The position numbers and the translations under genes are program-made. From positions 1,488,001 through 1,552,000 of the forward strand of contig NZ_CP025118.1 of NCBI RefSeq assembly GCF_002831665.1: 64,000 bases of DNA, read 5' to 3'. This document shows, one piece after another, positions 16,907-26,220 of the stretch (the stretch's first letter is position 1; each line of letters opens with the position of its first letter). This stretch comes from Lacinutrix sp. Bg11-31. GTDB lineage: Bacteria; Bacteroidota; Bacteroidia; Flavobacteriales; Flavobacteriaceae. Under the pieces are notes generated by a model. The model was not told the origin of the DNA, did not search any database, and saw nothing but the letters and a program-made list of their open reading frames with translations.

Positions 16907-17764
16907 ATGAAAAAACTATTAATACTTAGTGCTGTAGCACTATTGACTTTAAGTTCATGTGTCTCTAAAAAAGATTTTTTATCACTTGAAGAAAAGCAAA
17001 AAGAAACTCAAGATTTATTAAATACTGCAACTGTTAAACTAAACAAGTGCCTTGCAGACGAAGCTGCTGCTTCTGCACGTTTAGAAGAATTAAAACAACG
17101 TGTTGCAGATATGAAAGCAAACAATCAAGTCTTAATAGAATCTTCTAAAGACATGACTGTATTAACAACACAAGGTGCAAAAAACTTAGAAAAATCTTTA
17201 GAAAGCATTAAAGAAAAAGAATTGAAAATTTCTCGTTTACAAGATGCTTTAACTAAAAAGGATAGTGTAACTCTTGCTTTAGTTACTAGCTTAAAGAAAG
17301 AAGTTGGCTTAAACGATGAGGACATCGAAATTAATGTTGAAAAGAGCGTAGTTTTTATCTCTTTATCTGATAAGTTATTGTTTAAATCTGGTAGCTATAA
17401 TATTAGCGATAGAGCAAACACAATTCTTGGCAAAGTTGCTACTGTAATAAACAGTAAGCCTAATTTTGAAGCAATGGTTGAAGGCCATACAGATAATGTA
17501 CCTTACAAAGGTTCTATTTTAATTGACAACTGGGATTTAAGTGTAAAACGTAGTACTGCAATTGTAAGAGCATTACAAAGTTTAGGTGTAAAACCAGAAC
17601 AGTTAATTGCTGCAGGTCGTGGAGATCATTTACCTTTAGTTGCTAACGACTCTCCAACAAATAGAGCAATAAACAGAAGAACTAAAATATATATTCTTCC
17701 AAAAATCGATCAGTTCTATGAAATGATTGAAACAGAAATGAAAAACTTATCTGAAGAAAACTAA
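16907..17764 (+). CDS. OmpA-family peptidoglycan-binding lipoprotein
   Basis: 285 residues. The signal AVALLTLSSCVSKKD places a lipid-bearing Cys at residue 18. Residues ~25-125 are a long charged coiled coil (ARLEELKQRVADMKANNQVL). The C-terminal half is an OmpA-like domain: MVEGHTDNVPYKG, the strand-helix WDLSVKRSTAIVRALQSLGV, and RGDHLPLVAND...NRAINRRTKIYI, with the Asp and Arg that bind diaminopimelate. The protein should tether the outer membrane to peptidoglycan. It has its own promoter and a strong terminator. Confidence 0.9.
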   Translation: MKKLLILSAVALLTLSSCVSKKDFLSLEEKQKETQDLLNTATVKLNKCLADEAAASARLEELKQRVADMKANNQVLIESSKDMTVLTTQGAKNLEKSLESIKEKELKISRLQDALTKKDSVTLALVTSLKKEVGLNDEDIEINVEKSVVFISLSDKLLFKSGSYNISDRANTILGKVATVINSKPNFEAMVEGHTDNVPYKGSILIDNWDLSVKRSTAIVRALQSLGVKPEQLIAAGRGDHLPLVANDSPTNRAINRRTKIYILPKIDQFYEMIETEMKNLSEEN

Positions 17765-17790
17765 TCTTTAGCATATTATAATACTGAAAA

Positions 17791-17818
17791 GCTCAATCGA
17801 AAGATTGGGCTTTTTTTT
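17791..17818 (+). terminator. terminator with GAAA loop (works in both directions)
   Basis: GCTCAATC / GATTGGGC (one G-U pair) around GAAA, followed by eight T. A-rich sequence on the left lets it serve the converging VOC gene as well. Confidence 0.85.
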
Positions 17819-18176
17819 ATGCTTGATCATGCATCCAAACAGCAAGTTCATTTCCAGATGGATCTATAAACTGAAACCTACTACCTCCAGGAAAAGAGAA
17901 AATGTCGACTTTAATTTTTCCGCCAGCAGCTATAACATTTTGTTTTGCTTTTATTAGATTTTTATGATAAAGCACAACCAAAACACCATTAACAATGGCC
18001 TCTTCAGTTTTTTCGAAACCTCCATCTAATCCAGATTCTGCTTGAGAAAAAGCAATATAGTTTTCTCCGTAATCTGTAAATTTCCAACCAAAAGCTTTTC
18101 CGTAGAATGCTTTAATTGCTTCTAGATTATGCGCTTTAAATTCTATATAATTTATTGTATTACTAATGGGTTTCAT
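17817..18176 (-). CDS. VOC-superfamily (glyoxalase-like) protein
   Basis: 119 residues with two beta-alpha-beta-beta-beta units: NYIEFKAHNLEAIKAFYGKAFGWKF opens the first, and LVVLYHKNLIKAKQNVIAAGGKI with GSRFQFIDPSGNELAVWMHD forms the second. The Glu in GNELAVW is the usual metal ligand; the matching first ligand in the FK/Glu strand is likely Glu 12. Members carry out isomerisation, ring-opening or resistance reactions; the substrate here is unknown. It is downstream of the YciO-type gene by 61 bases, in which a short repeat-like stretch (TGACTTCGTC...GCAATGACA) lies. Confidence 0.85.
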   Translation of the reverse strand: MKPISNTINYIEFKAHNLEAIKAFYGKAFGWKFTDYGENYIAFSQAESGLDGGFEKTEEAIVNGVLVVLYHKNLIKAKQNVIAAGGKIKVDIFSFPGGSRFQFIDPSGNELAVWMHDQA

Positions 18177-18237
18177 AGATTTAATTTTTATTTAATGAGA
18201 TTGACTTCGTCATATTTACTCGCAATGACATAGTAAA

Positions 18238-18858
18238 TTAAAAAATTTCTAAATTCCCTTTCCCTTCTCTAACTACTACTGGTTCTTCATTAGATAAATC
18301 TACAATTGTAGAACCTTCGTTTCCACCATAACCTCCATCTATAACTAAATCAACTAGCTTATCCCATTTTTCAAGAATTAATTCTGGATCTGTAGTATAC
18401 TCTAAAACCTCATCTTCATCGCGAATAGATGTAGAAACTAATGGATTCCCTAAAGCCTTTACTATTTCTAACGTAATATTATTGTTAGGAATACGTATAC
18501 CTACTTCTTTTTTCTTTTTAAAAACTGAAGGCAAAGATTTTGAACCTGGTAATATAAAAGTATAAGGTCCAGGTAATGCACGTTTTAAAATTTTAAATGT
18601 AGAAGTGTCTATTTGCTTTACATGATCGCTTAAATTACTTAAATCATGACAAATAAAAGACAGTTTAGCCTTTTCGAGTTTAACACCTTTAATTCTAGCA
18701 ATACGCTCTAAGGCTTTGTTATTATTAATATCGCAACCTAAAGCATAAACTGTATCTGTAGGAAAAATTATTAATCCTCCACGTTTTAAAACGTCTATAA
18801 CTTTTTTAATCTCCCTAGGATTAGGGTTCTCTTCGTAAATTCTAATAAAGTCAGCCAT
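18238..18858 (-). CDS. YciO/Sua5/YrdC-family (threonylcarbamoyl-AMP synthase-like) protein
   Basis: 206 residues with one YrdC domain: GGLIIFPTDTVYALGCD at the N-terminus, KLSFICHDLSNLSDHVKQ, RALPGPYTFILPGSKSLP, and GIRIPNNNITLEIVKALG...LVSTSI. The family makes threonylcarbamoyl-adenylate for tRNA t6A. The spacing and the KLEKAKLSFICHDLSNLSDH region look more like the YciO branch, whose own role is less certain, than the TsaC branch. No Sua5-type C-terminal domain is present. It diverges from the esterase gene. Confidence 0.85.
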   Translation of the reverse strand: MADFIRIYEENPNPREIKKVIDVLKRGGLIIFPTDTVYALGCDINNNKALERIARIKGVKLEKAKLSFICHDLSNLSDHVKQIDTSTFKILKRALPGPYTFILPGSKSLPSVFKKKKEVGIRIPNNNITLEIVKALGNPLVSTSIRDEDEVLEYTTDPELILEKWDKLVDLVIDGGYGGNEGSTIVDLSNEEPVVVREGKGNLEIF

Positions 18859-18906
18859 AATAAGTATCTTTAACTATCGTTTACTAAAGTAAATACTAAT
18901 TTGTTT

Positions 18907-19776
18907 ATGAAAAAAATATCTGTTCATTATTTATTTACTTTATTACTACTAATTGTTATTTTTTCATGTTCTGAGAATTCTGAGACCTCAACAGAACCTC
19001 AAAATACAGCTAATACAATTGAAGCATCCCAAATGCTAAATGTATCCTATGGAATTGATAGCAAGCAAGTTTACGATATTTACCTACCAGAAAATAGAGA
19101 CGAAAACACTAAAGTTCTTATTCTTGTTCATGGTGGTGGTTGGACATCTGGAGATAAAACAGATATGAATGCTTATAAAACGATTGCACAAGAAGACATT
19201 CCAGAATATGCCATTGTTAATATGAACTATCGTTTAGCATCTCAAGGTGTTTCTCCTTTTCCAATGCAACTTAACGATATAACTTCGGTAATAAATCATT
19301 TAAAAGCAAACCATAGCGAGTATCTTATTTCTCAAAATTACGGTTTTGTTGGTGTAAGTGCTGGTGCACATTTAGCCATGTTGTGGAGTTATAGTTACGA
19401 TACCGAAAATGATATAAATATGGTTGCAAGTATTGTTGGACCAACAAATTTAGCCGATTCTGCTTATAACGATAATCCTGCTTTTCAAATAGATTTGATT
19501 ATGCAATACTTTGGAGAAACACCATCTACGGCTTTTTTAGAGACTTACAGTCCATTACACCAAGTAGAATCTACATCTGCTCCAACCATTTTATTTTATG
19601 GTGGAATAGATCCATTAATACCAAATTCTCAAGGTATAGATATGAATGCTAAGTTAACTCAATTAGGCGTTACACACGAATTCACTCTCTATCCAAATGA
19701 AGGACATGGATGGATTGGCGCTAATTTATTTGATACTTGGACAAAGCTTAAATTGTTTATAGTGGCAAACCATTAG
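18907..19776 (+). CDS. alpha/beta-hydrolase (carboxylesterase-like) lipoprotein
   Basis: 289 residues from the ATG at 18907; an in-frame TTG two codons earlier was not used. The signal ends in VIFSCSEN (lipid-bearing Cys). HGGGW at 75-79 gives the oxyanion hole, GVSAG puts the nucleophile at Ser 151, and GGIDPLIP and GHGW give Asp 235 and His 267. This order (HGGGW, Ser, Asp, His) is that of the BD-FAE/hormone-sensitive-lipase-like esterases that cleave acyl or feruloyl esters. The location is the periplasm or cell surface. A bidirectional terminator follows. Confidence 0.88.
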   Translation: MKKISVHYLFTLLLLIVIFSCSENSETSTEPQNTANTIEASQMLNVSYGIDSKQVYDIYLPENRDENTKVLILVHGGGWTSGDKTDMNAYKTIAQEDIPEYAIVNMNYRLASQGVSPFPMQLNDITSVINHLKANHSEYLISQNYGFVGVSAGAHLAMLWSYSYDTENDINMVASIVGPTNLADSAYNDNPAFQIDLIMQYFGETPSTAFLETYSPLHQVESTSAPTILFYGGIDPLIPNSQGIDMNAKLTQLGVTHEFTLYPNEGHGWIGANLFDTWTKLKLFIVANH

Positions 19777-19782
19777 AAACAA

Positions 19783-19812
19783 CAAAAGAGGCTTAAAAAA
19801 GCCTCTTTTGTT
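19783..19812 (+). terminator. bidirectional terminator between esterase and helicase genes
   Basis: AAAAGAGGC / GCCTCTTTT, perfect nine-base stem, loop TTAAAAAA, T-rich on both sides. It serves the converging uvrD/pcrA gene, whose stop lies at 19829. Confidence 0.85.
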
Positions 19813-19828
19813 TATTAATAATAGCATT

Positions 19829-22210
19829 TTAATACTCGCGTGTACGCGTACGTATAGGCTGTAACTTAGCAAAGCGTAGTAATAATTTCTTTTTACCACC
19901 AAACTCAAAATCAATTTCTGCTTTAATATCAGCGCCTTTGCCTTCAAGGTTTAATACTTCTCCTCTACCAAACTTTAAATGTTTTACTTTCAATCCAACA
20001 ACTATATCTTCAGTTTTTATATTTCCACGTATATTTGGAATTTCATCTACACTGGTTGGAGCTTCAATATCTGAAGCTTTTTTTAATTTTTTTGGTACAC
20101 TTATCTCGAAGTTTACAGGTTCTTTCTTCTTTGCCACTTTCTTTTGAAATTTTGGTTGTACTGCTTTTTTAAATCTTATTTTATTTGGTGCAACATCTCC
20201 AAATATATCTGCTGATAACATTGGATTGATGCGACGCTCTTCTATTGGTGTTGTAATATCTAAAAACTCATCGTCTATCTCTTCAATAAAACGACTTGGT
20301 TCTGAATCTACTAATTTTCCCCAACGATAACGTGATAAAGCATACGTTAAATACGCTTTCTTTTCTGCTCTCGTCAAAGCTACGTAAAATAATCGACGTT
20401 CTTCTTCTAGTTCGCTACGAGTGTTCATGCTCATTGCACTTGGAAACAAATCTTCTTCTAAACCAACCACAAATACATGATTGAATTCTAGTCCTTTAGA
20501 AGAGTGAATAGTCATTAATGCTACGTGATCTGGATCTCCTTTATCTCCATCTAAATCTGTTGCTAATGCAACATCTTCTAAAAATTCTGCTAAATCATCT
20601 TTAGAATCAGCAATTTCCATTTGTCCTTCAACAAAATCTTTAATACCGTTTAATAATTCTTCTACATTCTCTAAACGCGTAACGCCTTCTGGAGTACCAT
20701 CTTTATTAAACTCTCTTATTAAACCACTGGATTTAGTAACATATTCTGCCAAATCAAAAGCATTTGCTGTTTGATTCATTACTTGGTAACTTTTAATAAG
20801 CGTTACAAAATCTCTAAGCTTATTTTTAGTCCCTCCATTTATATTTATCTCTACGGTATCAATGTTCTCTAACAAACCAAAAATGGTATTACCAGTTTCG
20901 TTTGCAGCAACTATTAATCTATCTATAGTTGTTTGGCCAATACCACGACCAGGATAATTAATAACTCTTTTTAATGCTTCTTCGTCCGACGAGTTTAAAA
21001 TTAATCGTAAATAAGCGGTAACATCTTTTATTTCCTTTCTTTGATAGAAAGATAAGCCTCCATAAATACGATAAGGAATACTTCGCTTTCGTAAGGCTTC
21101 TTCCATTGCACGGGACTGTGAATTGGTTCTATATAAAATGGCAAAATCACTATTTTTTAAATGATTAGTCATTTTTTCTTCCCAAATAGTACTTGCTACA
21201 AATCTGCCTTCATCACCATCTGTTAATGAGCGGTTTACCTGTACTTTATCGCCATCATCATTTGCTGTCCAAACTATTTTTTCTAGTTTTGTTTGGTTAT
21301 GCTCGATTACAGAGTTTGCTGCACCAACTATATTTTTTGTAGAACGGTAATTTTGCTCTAGACGATACATTTTAACATCTTCGTAATCCTTTTGGAAATT
21401 TAAAATGTTATTAATATTAGCACCACGAAAGGCATAAATACTTTGCGCATCGTCACCAACCACACAAATGTTTTGAAATTTATCTGCTAATGCTCTAACA
21501 ATTAGATACTGCGAATGGTTTGTATCTTGGTACTCATCGACCAGAATATAACGAAATTTATTTTGATATTGTGCTAAAACCTGAGGGAATCTTGTAAGTA
21601 ACTCATTGGTTCTCAGTAACAAATCGTCAAAATCCATTGCTCCTGCTTTAAAACAACGGTTTACATATTCTGCATAAATGTCTCCCATTCTTGGTCTGCG
21701 AGCCATAGCATCTGCTTCTAACAAGTCTGGGTTTTTAAAATATGCTTTTACTGTAATTAAACTATTTTTATATGAAGAAATCCTGCTATAAACTTGTTTT
21801 GTTTTATAAATATCTTTCTCTAGTCCCATTTCTTTAATAATGGAACCCAAAAGTTTTTGTGAATCTTGTGTGTCGTAAATAGTAAAGTTACTTGGAAATC
21901 CTAAATGATGCCCTTCAAAACGTAGAATTTTAGCAAATACAGAGTGAAATGTTCCCATCCACAAGTTTTTTGCTTCACCATCACCAACAATTTCTGCAAT
22001 TCTGCCTTTCATTTCTTTGGCAGCTTTGTTAGTAAATGTTAATGCAAGGATATTAAAAGAGTCTATTCCTTTACTCATTAAGTAAGCAATACGATACGTT
22101 AACACACGAGTTTTTCCAGAACCTGCTCCTGCGATAATAATCATAGGTCCATTTATTTGGACTGTAGGCTCGTATTGTGCTTCGTTTAACTGACTTAAGT
22201 ACTTTTCCAA
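19829..22210 (-). CDS. UvrD/PcrA/Rep-type superfamily 1 DNA helicase
   Basis: 793 residues. Motif I is AGAGSGKT (27-34); motif Ia LALTFTNKAAKEM; motif II VDEYQDTNHSQY; motif III GDDAQSIYAFRGA; motif IV YRLEQNYRSTKNI; motif V MTIHSSKGLEFNHVFVVGLE; motif VI EERRLFYVALTRAE. The C-terminal ~130 residues hold basic Lys-rich linkers and a Tudor-like end, GRGEVLNLEGKGADIKAEID, as in PcrA, where it contacts RNA polymerase. The role is mismatch/nucleotide excision repair and removal of obstacles. PcrA versus UvrD naming cannot be settled here. It is a single-gene unit. Confidence 0.93.
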   Translation of the reverse strand: MEKYLSQLNEAQYEPTVQINGPMIIIAGAGSGKTRVLTYRIAYLMSKGIDSFNILALTFTNKAAKEMKGRIAEIVGDGEAKNLWMGTFHSVFAKILRFEGHHLGFPSNFTIYDTQDSQKLLGSIIKEMGLEKDIYKTKQVYSRISSYKNSLITVKAYFKNPDLLEADAMARRPRMGDIYAEYVNRCFKAGAMDFDDLLLRTNELLTRFPQVLAQYQNKFRYILVDEYQDTNHSQYLIVRALADKFQNICVVGDDAQSIYAFRGANINNILNFQKDYEDVKMYRLEQNYRSTKNIVGAANSVIEHNQTKLEKIVWTANDDGDKVQVNRSLTDGDEGRFVASTIWEEKMTNHLKNSDFAILYRTNSQSRAMEEALRKRSIPYRIYGGLSFYQRKEIKDVTAYLRLILNSSDEEALKRVINYPGRGIGQTTIDRLIVAANETGNTIFGLLENIDTVEININGGTKNKLRDFVTLIKSYQVMNQTANAFDLAEYVTKSSGLIREFNKDGTPEGVTRLENVEELLNGIKDFVEGQMEIADSKDDLAEFLEDVALATDLDGDKGDPDHVALMTIHSSKGLEFNHVFVVGLEEDLFPSAMSMNTRSELEEERRLFYVALTRAEKKAYLTYALSRYRWGKLVDSEPSRFIEEIDDEFLDITTPIEERRINPMLSADIFGDVAPNKIRFKKAVQPKFQKKVAKKKEPVNFEISVPKKLKKASDIEAPTSVDEIPNIRGNIKTEDIVVGLKVKHLKFGRGEVLNLEGKGADIKAEIDFEFGGKKKLLLRFAKLQPIRTRTREY

Positions 22211-22367
22211 ATTGGTGCTTTTTTTGTAGGGTATAAAAATAACTATTGTAAAGGTTTTTATCCTTTAGATTTGTTAATAATTATAAACAATTACTAACTA
22301 AACTACCTATTTGTTTTTTTTAGATATATTTACAATGCTTTTATCTTACTAACTAACTTCTCTTATA

Positions 22368-25361
22368 ATGAATAAAAGTATTTTATACTTCCTATTCTTC
22401 TTCTCTATTGCATCTTTTTCGCAATCCAATAAATTGTATCAAAAAACGTACACTAAGCAAGATGGTATTGAAATAGATAATATTTATGCGTTATGTTATG
22501 ATAATGATGGTTTTTTATGGTTAGGAGGAAGCAACCTGGATGATAGAACAATTATTTCAAGCGATAAAAAATTATCCTTACAACGCTTTAACGGAAACAG
22601 TTTTCATAATATAGATTTACCATATTATGAAAACACAATTGAACAAGTCCAACAAATTTACAAAAGAAGTGATGGTCAATTTTATATAACCACCAAATTA
22701 ACAGAAGGTTATGGCTTGTTGCTTTTTAATCCTTTTACTTCAGAATTTAAATTGGTTAATTTTGAAAATATCGAGTTCGCATTAGACGGTTTATCTTTCA
22801 TTTATTCTTACAAAAATGAAGATTATTTACTGTCCCAAAAAGGCAGTAAAGTTTCTATAAAAAAAATAGATTTAGACCTATCCATTACTGAAGTTTTTAG
22901 CTTTCCTATTACAGAAAACAAAGTATTAATAGACAGCTCAAGTAGAATCTTGTTTTTTGATGATTTTGTACTAATTTCTGACGATAACTTTACAGCTAAA
23001 ATTTTTAACTGGTCCGGAAAATCACTAAAAACCATAGCTCCTTTTTATAACAGTAATCTAGAGAAACCTAAAAGAATTGTTATAGATGAAGTTTTTATAC
23101 AAGACGAGGAACACTATTTGTTTTTAAATAATGACCTAAATCTTTATAAGATTGATAAGCATTTAAAAAGCATAGTACCAGTAAAAAACATTAGTTTATC
23201 TAACAAACATCTTAATGCATATAATGACAAATTAGGAAACACTCTTGTTTTTTCTTCCAATAATAATAACATTGCTTTTAATAGTTTTAATAATGGCAAC
23301 TTTAAACAGAATCACCTTTTTAGCTATAAAAATGTTAACGGAATTAAAGTACTCTCCAATAACTTAAATAAATACACATGGCTAACTACAGATGGTAAAC
23401 TTCATTATTACAAGTTTCCAAATAGAACTATCAAAAACTATTTACCAAATCTGGAGCTTAGAACTATCAAACCTCTTGACTCTGTAAACTATTTAGTTGC
23501 AAGTGAGATGGACGGCTGGTTTAAATTAAACCCAAATAATGATAATATAGAACCCTATCCTTTAACCTATAAAAACAAACCGTTTAAGTCTATAGGCTCA
23601 AGAAACTTTATTTTTGAGGATAGTATATTATGGTCTCATGGAAATGGTGGAATAATAAAAGTAAATACTAAAAACAAAACATTAGATCATTATAAGCATT
23701 TTCCGGTAATATGTATGGAAAAAGTAAACGATAGCATTATTGTTTATGGTACAAAAAAATATCACTTAATGCAGTTTAACACACAAACAAAAACGCATCG
23801 TGCTTTAGTAGATACAGACTCGCTTTTTATTTTTGATATTCAATATAATAAACATAGTAATCTTATTGTAGCTGGAACAGACAAAGGCCTATTAACTTAC
23901 AATTTATTAACCAAAAAACATAAACTTTACAATAACAAAAAAGACTTAGAAGATACTTATATTTTAATGCTAGATTACCATAAAGATTATGGTTATTTAT
24001 TAGGCACAAGAAACGGGCAAATTGTTGCTTTCAATTCAGAAAAAGAAACTTTTACTACAATTTACAAAGATGATTTTAAAGCTGGAATTGCTACTATTTT
24101 AGTTGATAATGACATCTGGTGGATTAATACTTTTAACGGATTTATTGCCTTTAATACCAAGACAAAAACTAAAACTAGATATTCTGAAAAAGATGGCTTT
24201 AGTCACTTTGAAGCTAACCGTTATAGTGCTTTAAAAACTAAAGATGGCTTTTTTATAGGGACATTAAAAGGTTTAAATTATTTTAACCCATCAGACTTGA
24301 AAGCAGAAAATGATTCTGCTGTTTTAACGCTTTTAAAAATAAATCAGTTTGATAAGGTTGAAAAGGCATTTAAAAACACATTTAACCGTAAGCTATTTAA
24401 TAACAATACAGATATTGTTTTACCTTCAGAAAACAGAAGATTAGAAATAGATTTTGCGCTTAAAAACATTGGCGCTGTTGATAAAGGTTATAATTACAGA
24501 TATAGATATAATGATAAAGATTGGGTAGATTTAAAACATCAAAACACAATACAATTTGCAAACTTAGCTGCTGGGGATTACCATTTAGAGATTGAAGCTT
24601 TAAATTTTTCTGGAAATAAAATAGCTAATTCTTTATTTTTAAACATACATAGTACTGAGTTTTTTTATAAAAAATGGTGGTTTTTCTTAATTGTCTCTGC
24701 TTCCATTATTGCATTTTTATTATGGTTATTAAAACAAGCAAAAAAGAGAAAATTATTACAGGAAGAATTTGCTCAAGGCTTAATAATTTCACAAGAAAAC
24801 GAACGTAAACGCATAGCAAGAGAACTTCATGACAGCATAAGTCAACAACTTACATTAATTAAAAAGAAAGCCCAAAACACAAAACAAGAAGACATTACCA
24901 GCCTAACACACAAGATTTTAGAGGAGGTAAGAGCTATTTCCAGAGGCTTATACCCTCCATTATTAAAACAATTAGGTTTAACCGAAAGTATTGAACAGTT
25001 ACTATTAGACGTTGACGAACAAACTAATTTGTTTGTCTCTGGAGATGTATATAATATTGATAGTTATTTTAATGAAGACCAAACTTTAAATTGTTATCGC
25101 TTTATACAAGAGTGTATAAATAATTGTTTAAAACATGCTAATGCAAAAGCATTATCTATTAGTATAATTGCAAAAAATACTGATATTGAAATAATAATTA
25201 GAGATAACGGAAAAGGTTTTGATGTTGCAAACGCACAAAAACAAAATAGCTTAGGCTTAAAAACTATTAACGAGCGTATTCGTATATTAAAAGGCGAAAT
25301 CGCTATAGACAGCAAACTAAATAGTGGCACAATAATAACTGTAAAAATTCCAATTAAATAA
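22368..25361 (+). CDS. periplasmic-propeller sensor histidine kinase (NarL/HisKA_3 type)
   Basis: 997 residues. A signal peptide (FLFFFSIASFSQS) is followed by a large periplasmic region of about 660 residues with repeated WGLGG-like and NL.I.GTDKGLLTYN blades (two-component regulator propeller), then a Y_Y_Y-type domain (RYRYNDKDWVDL, LEIEALNFSGN; ~690-760). One transmembrane helix lies at ~770-790. The kinase has the HisKA_3 box ENERKRIARELHDSIS (His ~821) and an ATPase domain with NNCLKHA, DNGKGFDV and GLKTINERI. It overlaps the response regulator gene by one base (TAATG), so the two are translated as a pair. The signal is unknown. Confidence 0.9.
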   Translation: MNKSILYFLFFFSIASFSQSNKLYQKTYTKQDGIEIDNIYALCYDNDGFLWLGGSNLDDRTIISSDKKLSLQRFNGNSFHNIDLPYYENTIEQVQQIYKRSDGQFYITTKLTEGYGLLLFNPFTSEFKLVNFENIEFALDGLSFIYSYKNEDYLLSQKGSKVSIKKIDLDLSITEVFSFPITENKVLIDSSSRILFFDDFVLISDDNFTAKIFNWSGKSLKTIAPFYNSNLEKPKRIVIDEVFIQDEEHYLFLNNDLNLYKIDKHLKSIVPVKNISLSNKHLNAYNDKLGNTLVFSSNNNNIAFNSFNNGNFKQNHLFSYKNVNGIKVLSNNLNKYTWLTTDGKLHYYKFPNRTIKNYLPNLELRTIKPLDSVNYLVASEMDGWFKLNPNNDNIEPYPLTYKNKPFKSIGSRNFIFEDSILWSHGNGGIIKVNTKNKTLDHYKHFPVICMEKVNDSIIVYGTKKYHLMQFNTQTKTHRALVDTDSLFIFDIQYNKHSNLIVAGTDKGLLTYNLLTKKHKLYNNKKDLEDTYILMLDYHKDYGYLLGTRNGQIVAFNSEKETFTTIYKDDFKAGIATILVDNDIWWINTFNGFIAFNTKTKTKTRYSEKDGFSHFEANRYSALKTKDGFFIGTLKGLNYFNPSDLKAENDSAVLTLLKINQFDKVEKAFKNTFNRKLFNNNTDIVLPSENRRLEIDFALKNIGAVDKGYNYRYRYNDKDWVDLKHQNTIQFANLAAGDYHLEIEALNFSGNKIANSLFLNIHSTEFFYKKWWFFLIVSASIIAFLLWLLKQAKKRKLLQEEFAQGLIISQENERKRIARELHDSISQQLTLIKKKAQNTKQEDITSLTHKILEEVRAISRGLYPPLLKQLGLTESIEQLLLDVDEQTNLFVSGDVYNIDSYFNEDQTLNCYRFIQECINNCLKHANAKALSISIIAKNTDIEIIIRDNGKGFDVANAQKQNSLGLKTINERIRILKGEIAIDSKLNSGTIITVKIPIK

Positions 25362-26005
25362 TGCCAAATAAAACAACAATAATAGTTGCAGACGATCACC
25401 CAATGCTACTAAAAGGACTTTGTGAAGAGTTAATTAGTAATAACTACAGTGTTATTGGTACTGCCGAAAATGGAGCAATTGCATTAGAGTTAATTACTAA
25501 ACTAAATCCAGACCTTGCCATTTTAGACATAGAAATGCCTTTACTTACAGGATTTGAGGTTATTAAAAAATGTGAAAACAAAAAATTAAAAACTAAATAT
25601 ATTGTTTTAACCTCTCATAAAGAAAGTAGATTTATTTTTAAAGCAAAAACATTAAATATCTCTGGTTATCTTTTAAAAGATGAACCTTTTGAAGAAATGC
25701 AAAAATGTATCACTTCAATATCTAACAACAAAACGTATTTTAGTTCTACTTTTGATAGTGTTTTTGAATCTGAAGTTTCACCAGAAATAAAGAAAATTAA
25801 ATTCTTATCTCCTTCCGAAAGAACAATTATTAGATTAATTGCTCAAGGAAGCTCTTCTAATGAGATTGCAGAGTCGTTATTAATCTCTATAAGAACCGTA
25901 CAAAAACATCGCACAAATATACTTTCTAAACTAGATTTAGCCTCGCACACCGATTCGCTTACAGTATGGGCAAAACAGCATAAAGAACTAATTCTTTCTT
26001 TATAA
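25361..26005 (+). CDS. LuxR/NarL-type response regulator
   Basis: 214 residues. The receiver domain has the acidic pair at Asp 11/Asp 12, the phospho-acceptor Asp 56 (LAILDIEMP), and Thr/Ser and Lys near IVLTSHKES and YLLKDEPFEE. The output domain is a LuxR helix-turn-helix: LSPSERTIIRLIAQGSSSNEIAESLLISIRTVQKHRTNIL. The start overlaps the stop of the kinase gene. Downstream lie three TACGTA hexamers, a possible promoter and a strong terminator, which may be a target of this regulator. Confidence 0.93.
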   Translation: MPNKTTIIVADDHPMLLKGLCEELISNNYSVIGTAENGAIALELITKLNPDLAILDIEMPLLTGFEVIKKCENKKLKTKYIVLTSHKESRFIFKAKTLNISGYLLKDEPFEEMQKCITSISNNKTYFSSTFDSVFESEVSPEIKKIKFLSPSERTIIRLIAQGSSSNEIAESLLISIRTVQKHRTNILSKLDLASHTDSLTVWAKQHKELILSL

Positions 26006-26018
26006 TAAAAATAAACAC

Positions 26019-26085
26019 TACGTACCCATACGTATAAATCGACATAAGTACGTATTGGAAAATATTAGCATAGGGCTTACCTTGC
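26019..26085 (+). promoter_or_regulatory. three phased TACGTA sites and a possible promoter
   Basis: TACGTA occurs at 26019, 26029 and 26049, so the centres are 10 and 20 bases apart, on one face of the helix. TTG at 26055-26057, a 20-base spacer and TACCTTGC at 26078-26085 resemble a promoter. No gene starts nearby; a terminator follows at 26118. Confidence 0.4.
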
Positions 26086-26117
26086 AAGAGCTATTATTCA
26101 ATCTATATTACCTATTT

Positions 26118-26154
26118 AAGAACCATTGTTATTAATAACAATGGTTCTTTTTTT
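26118..26154 (+). terminator. strong terminator
   Basis: GAACCATTGTTA / TAACAATGGTTC is a perfect 12-base stem with a TTAA loop, followed by seven T. It stands 113 bases after the response regulator stop. Confidence 0.9.
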
Positions 26155-26190
26155 ATGATAGTATTTATTATCTTAATTAAAGATTATTCT

Positions 26191-26198
26191 TATTTTTG
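26191..26198 (+). promoter_or_regulatory. -7 box (TATTTTTG) before the glutamate-synthase-like gene
   Basis: TATTTTTG matches TAnnTTTG and lies 22 bases before the ATG at 26221. The -33 element is not clear. Confidence 0.5.
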
Positions 26199-26220
26199 AT
26201 GAAACATTTCAAAAAAAAAT

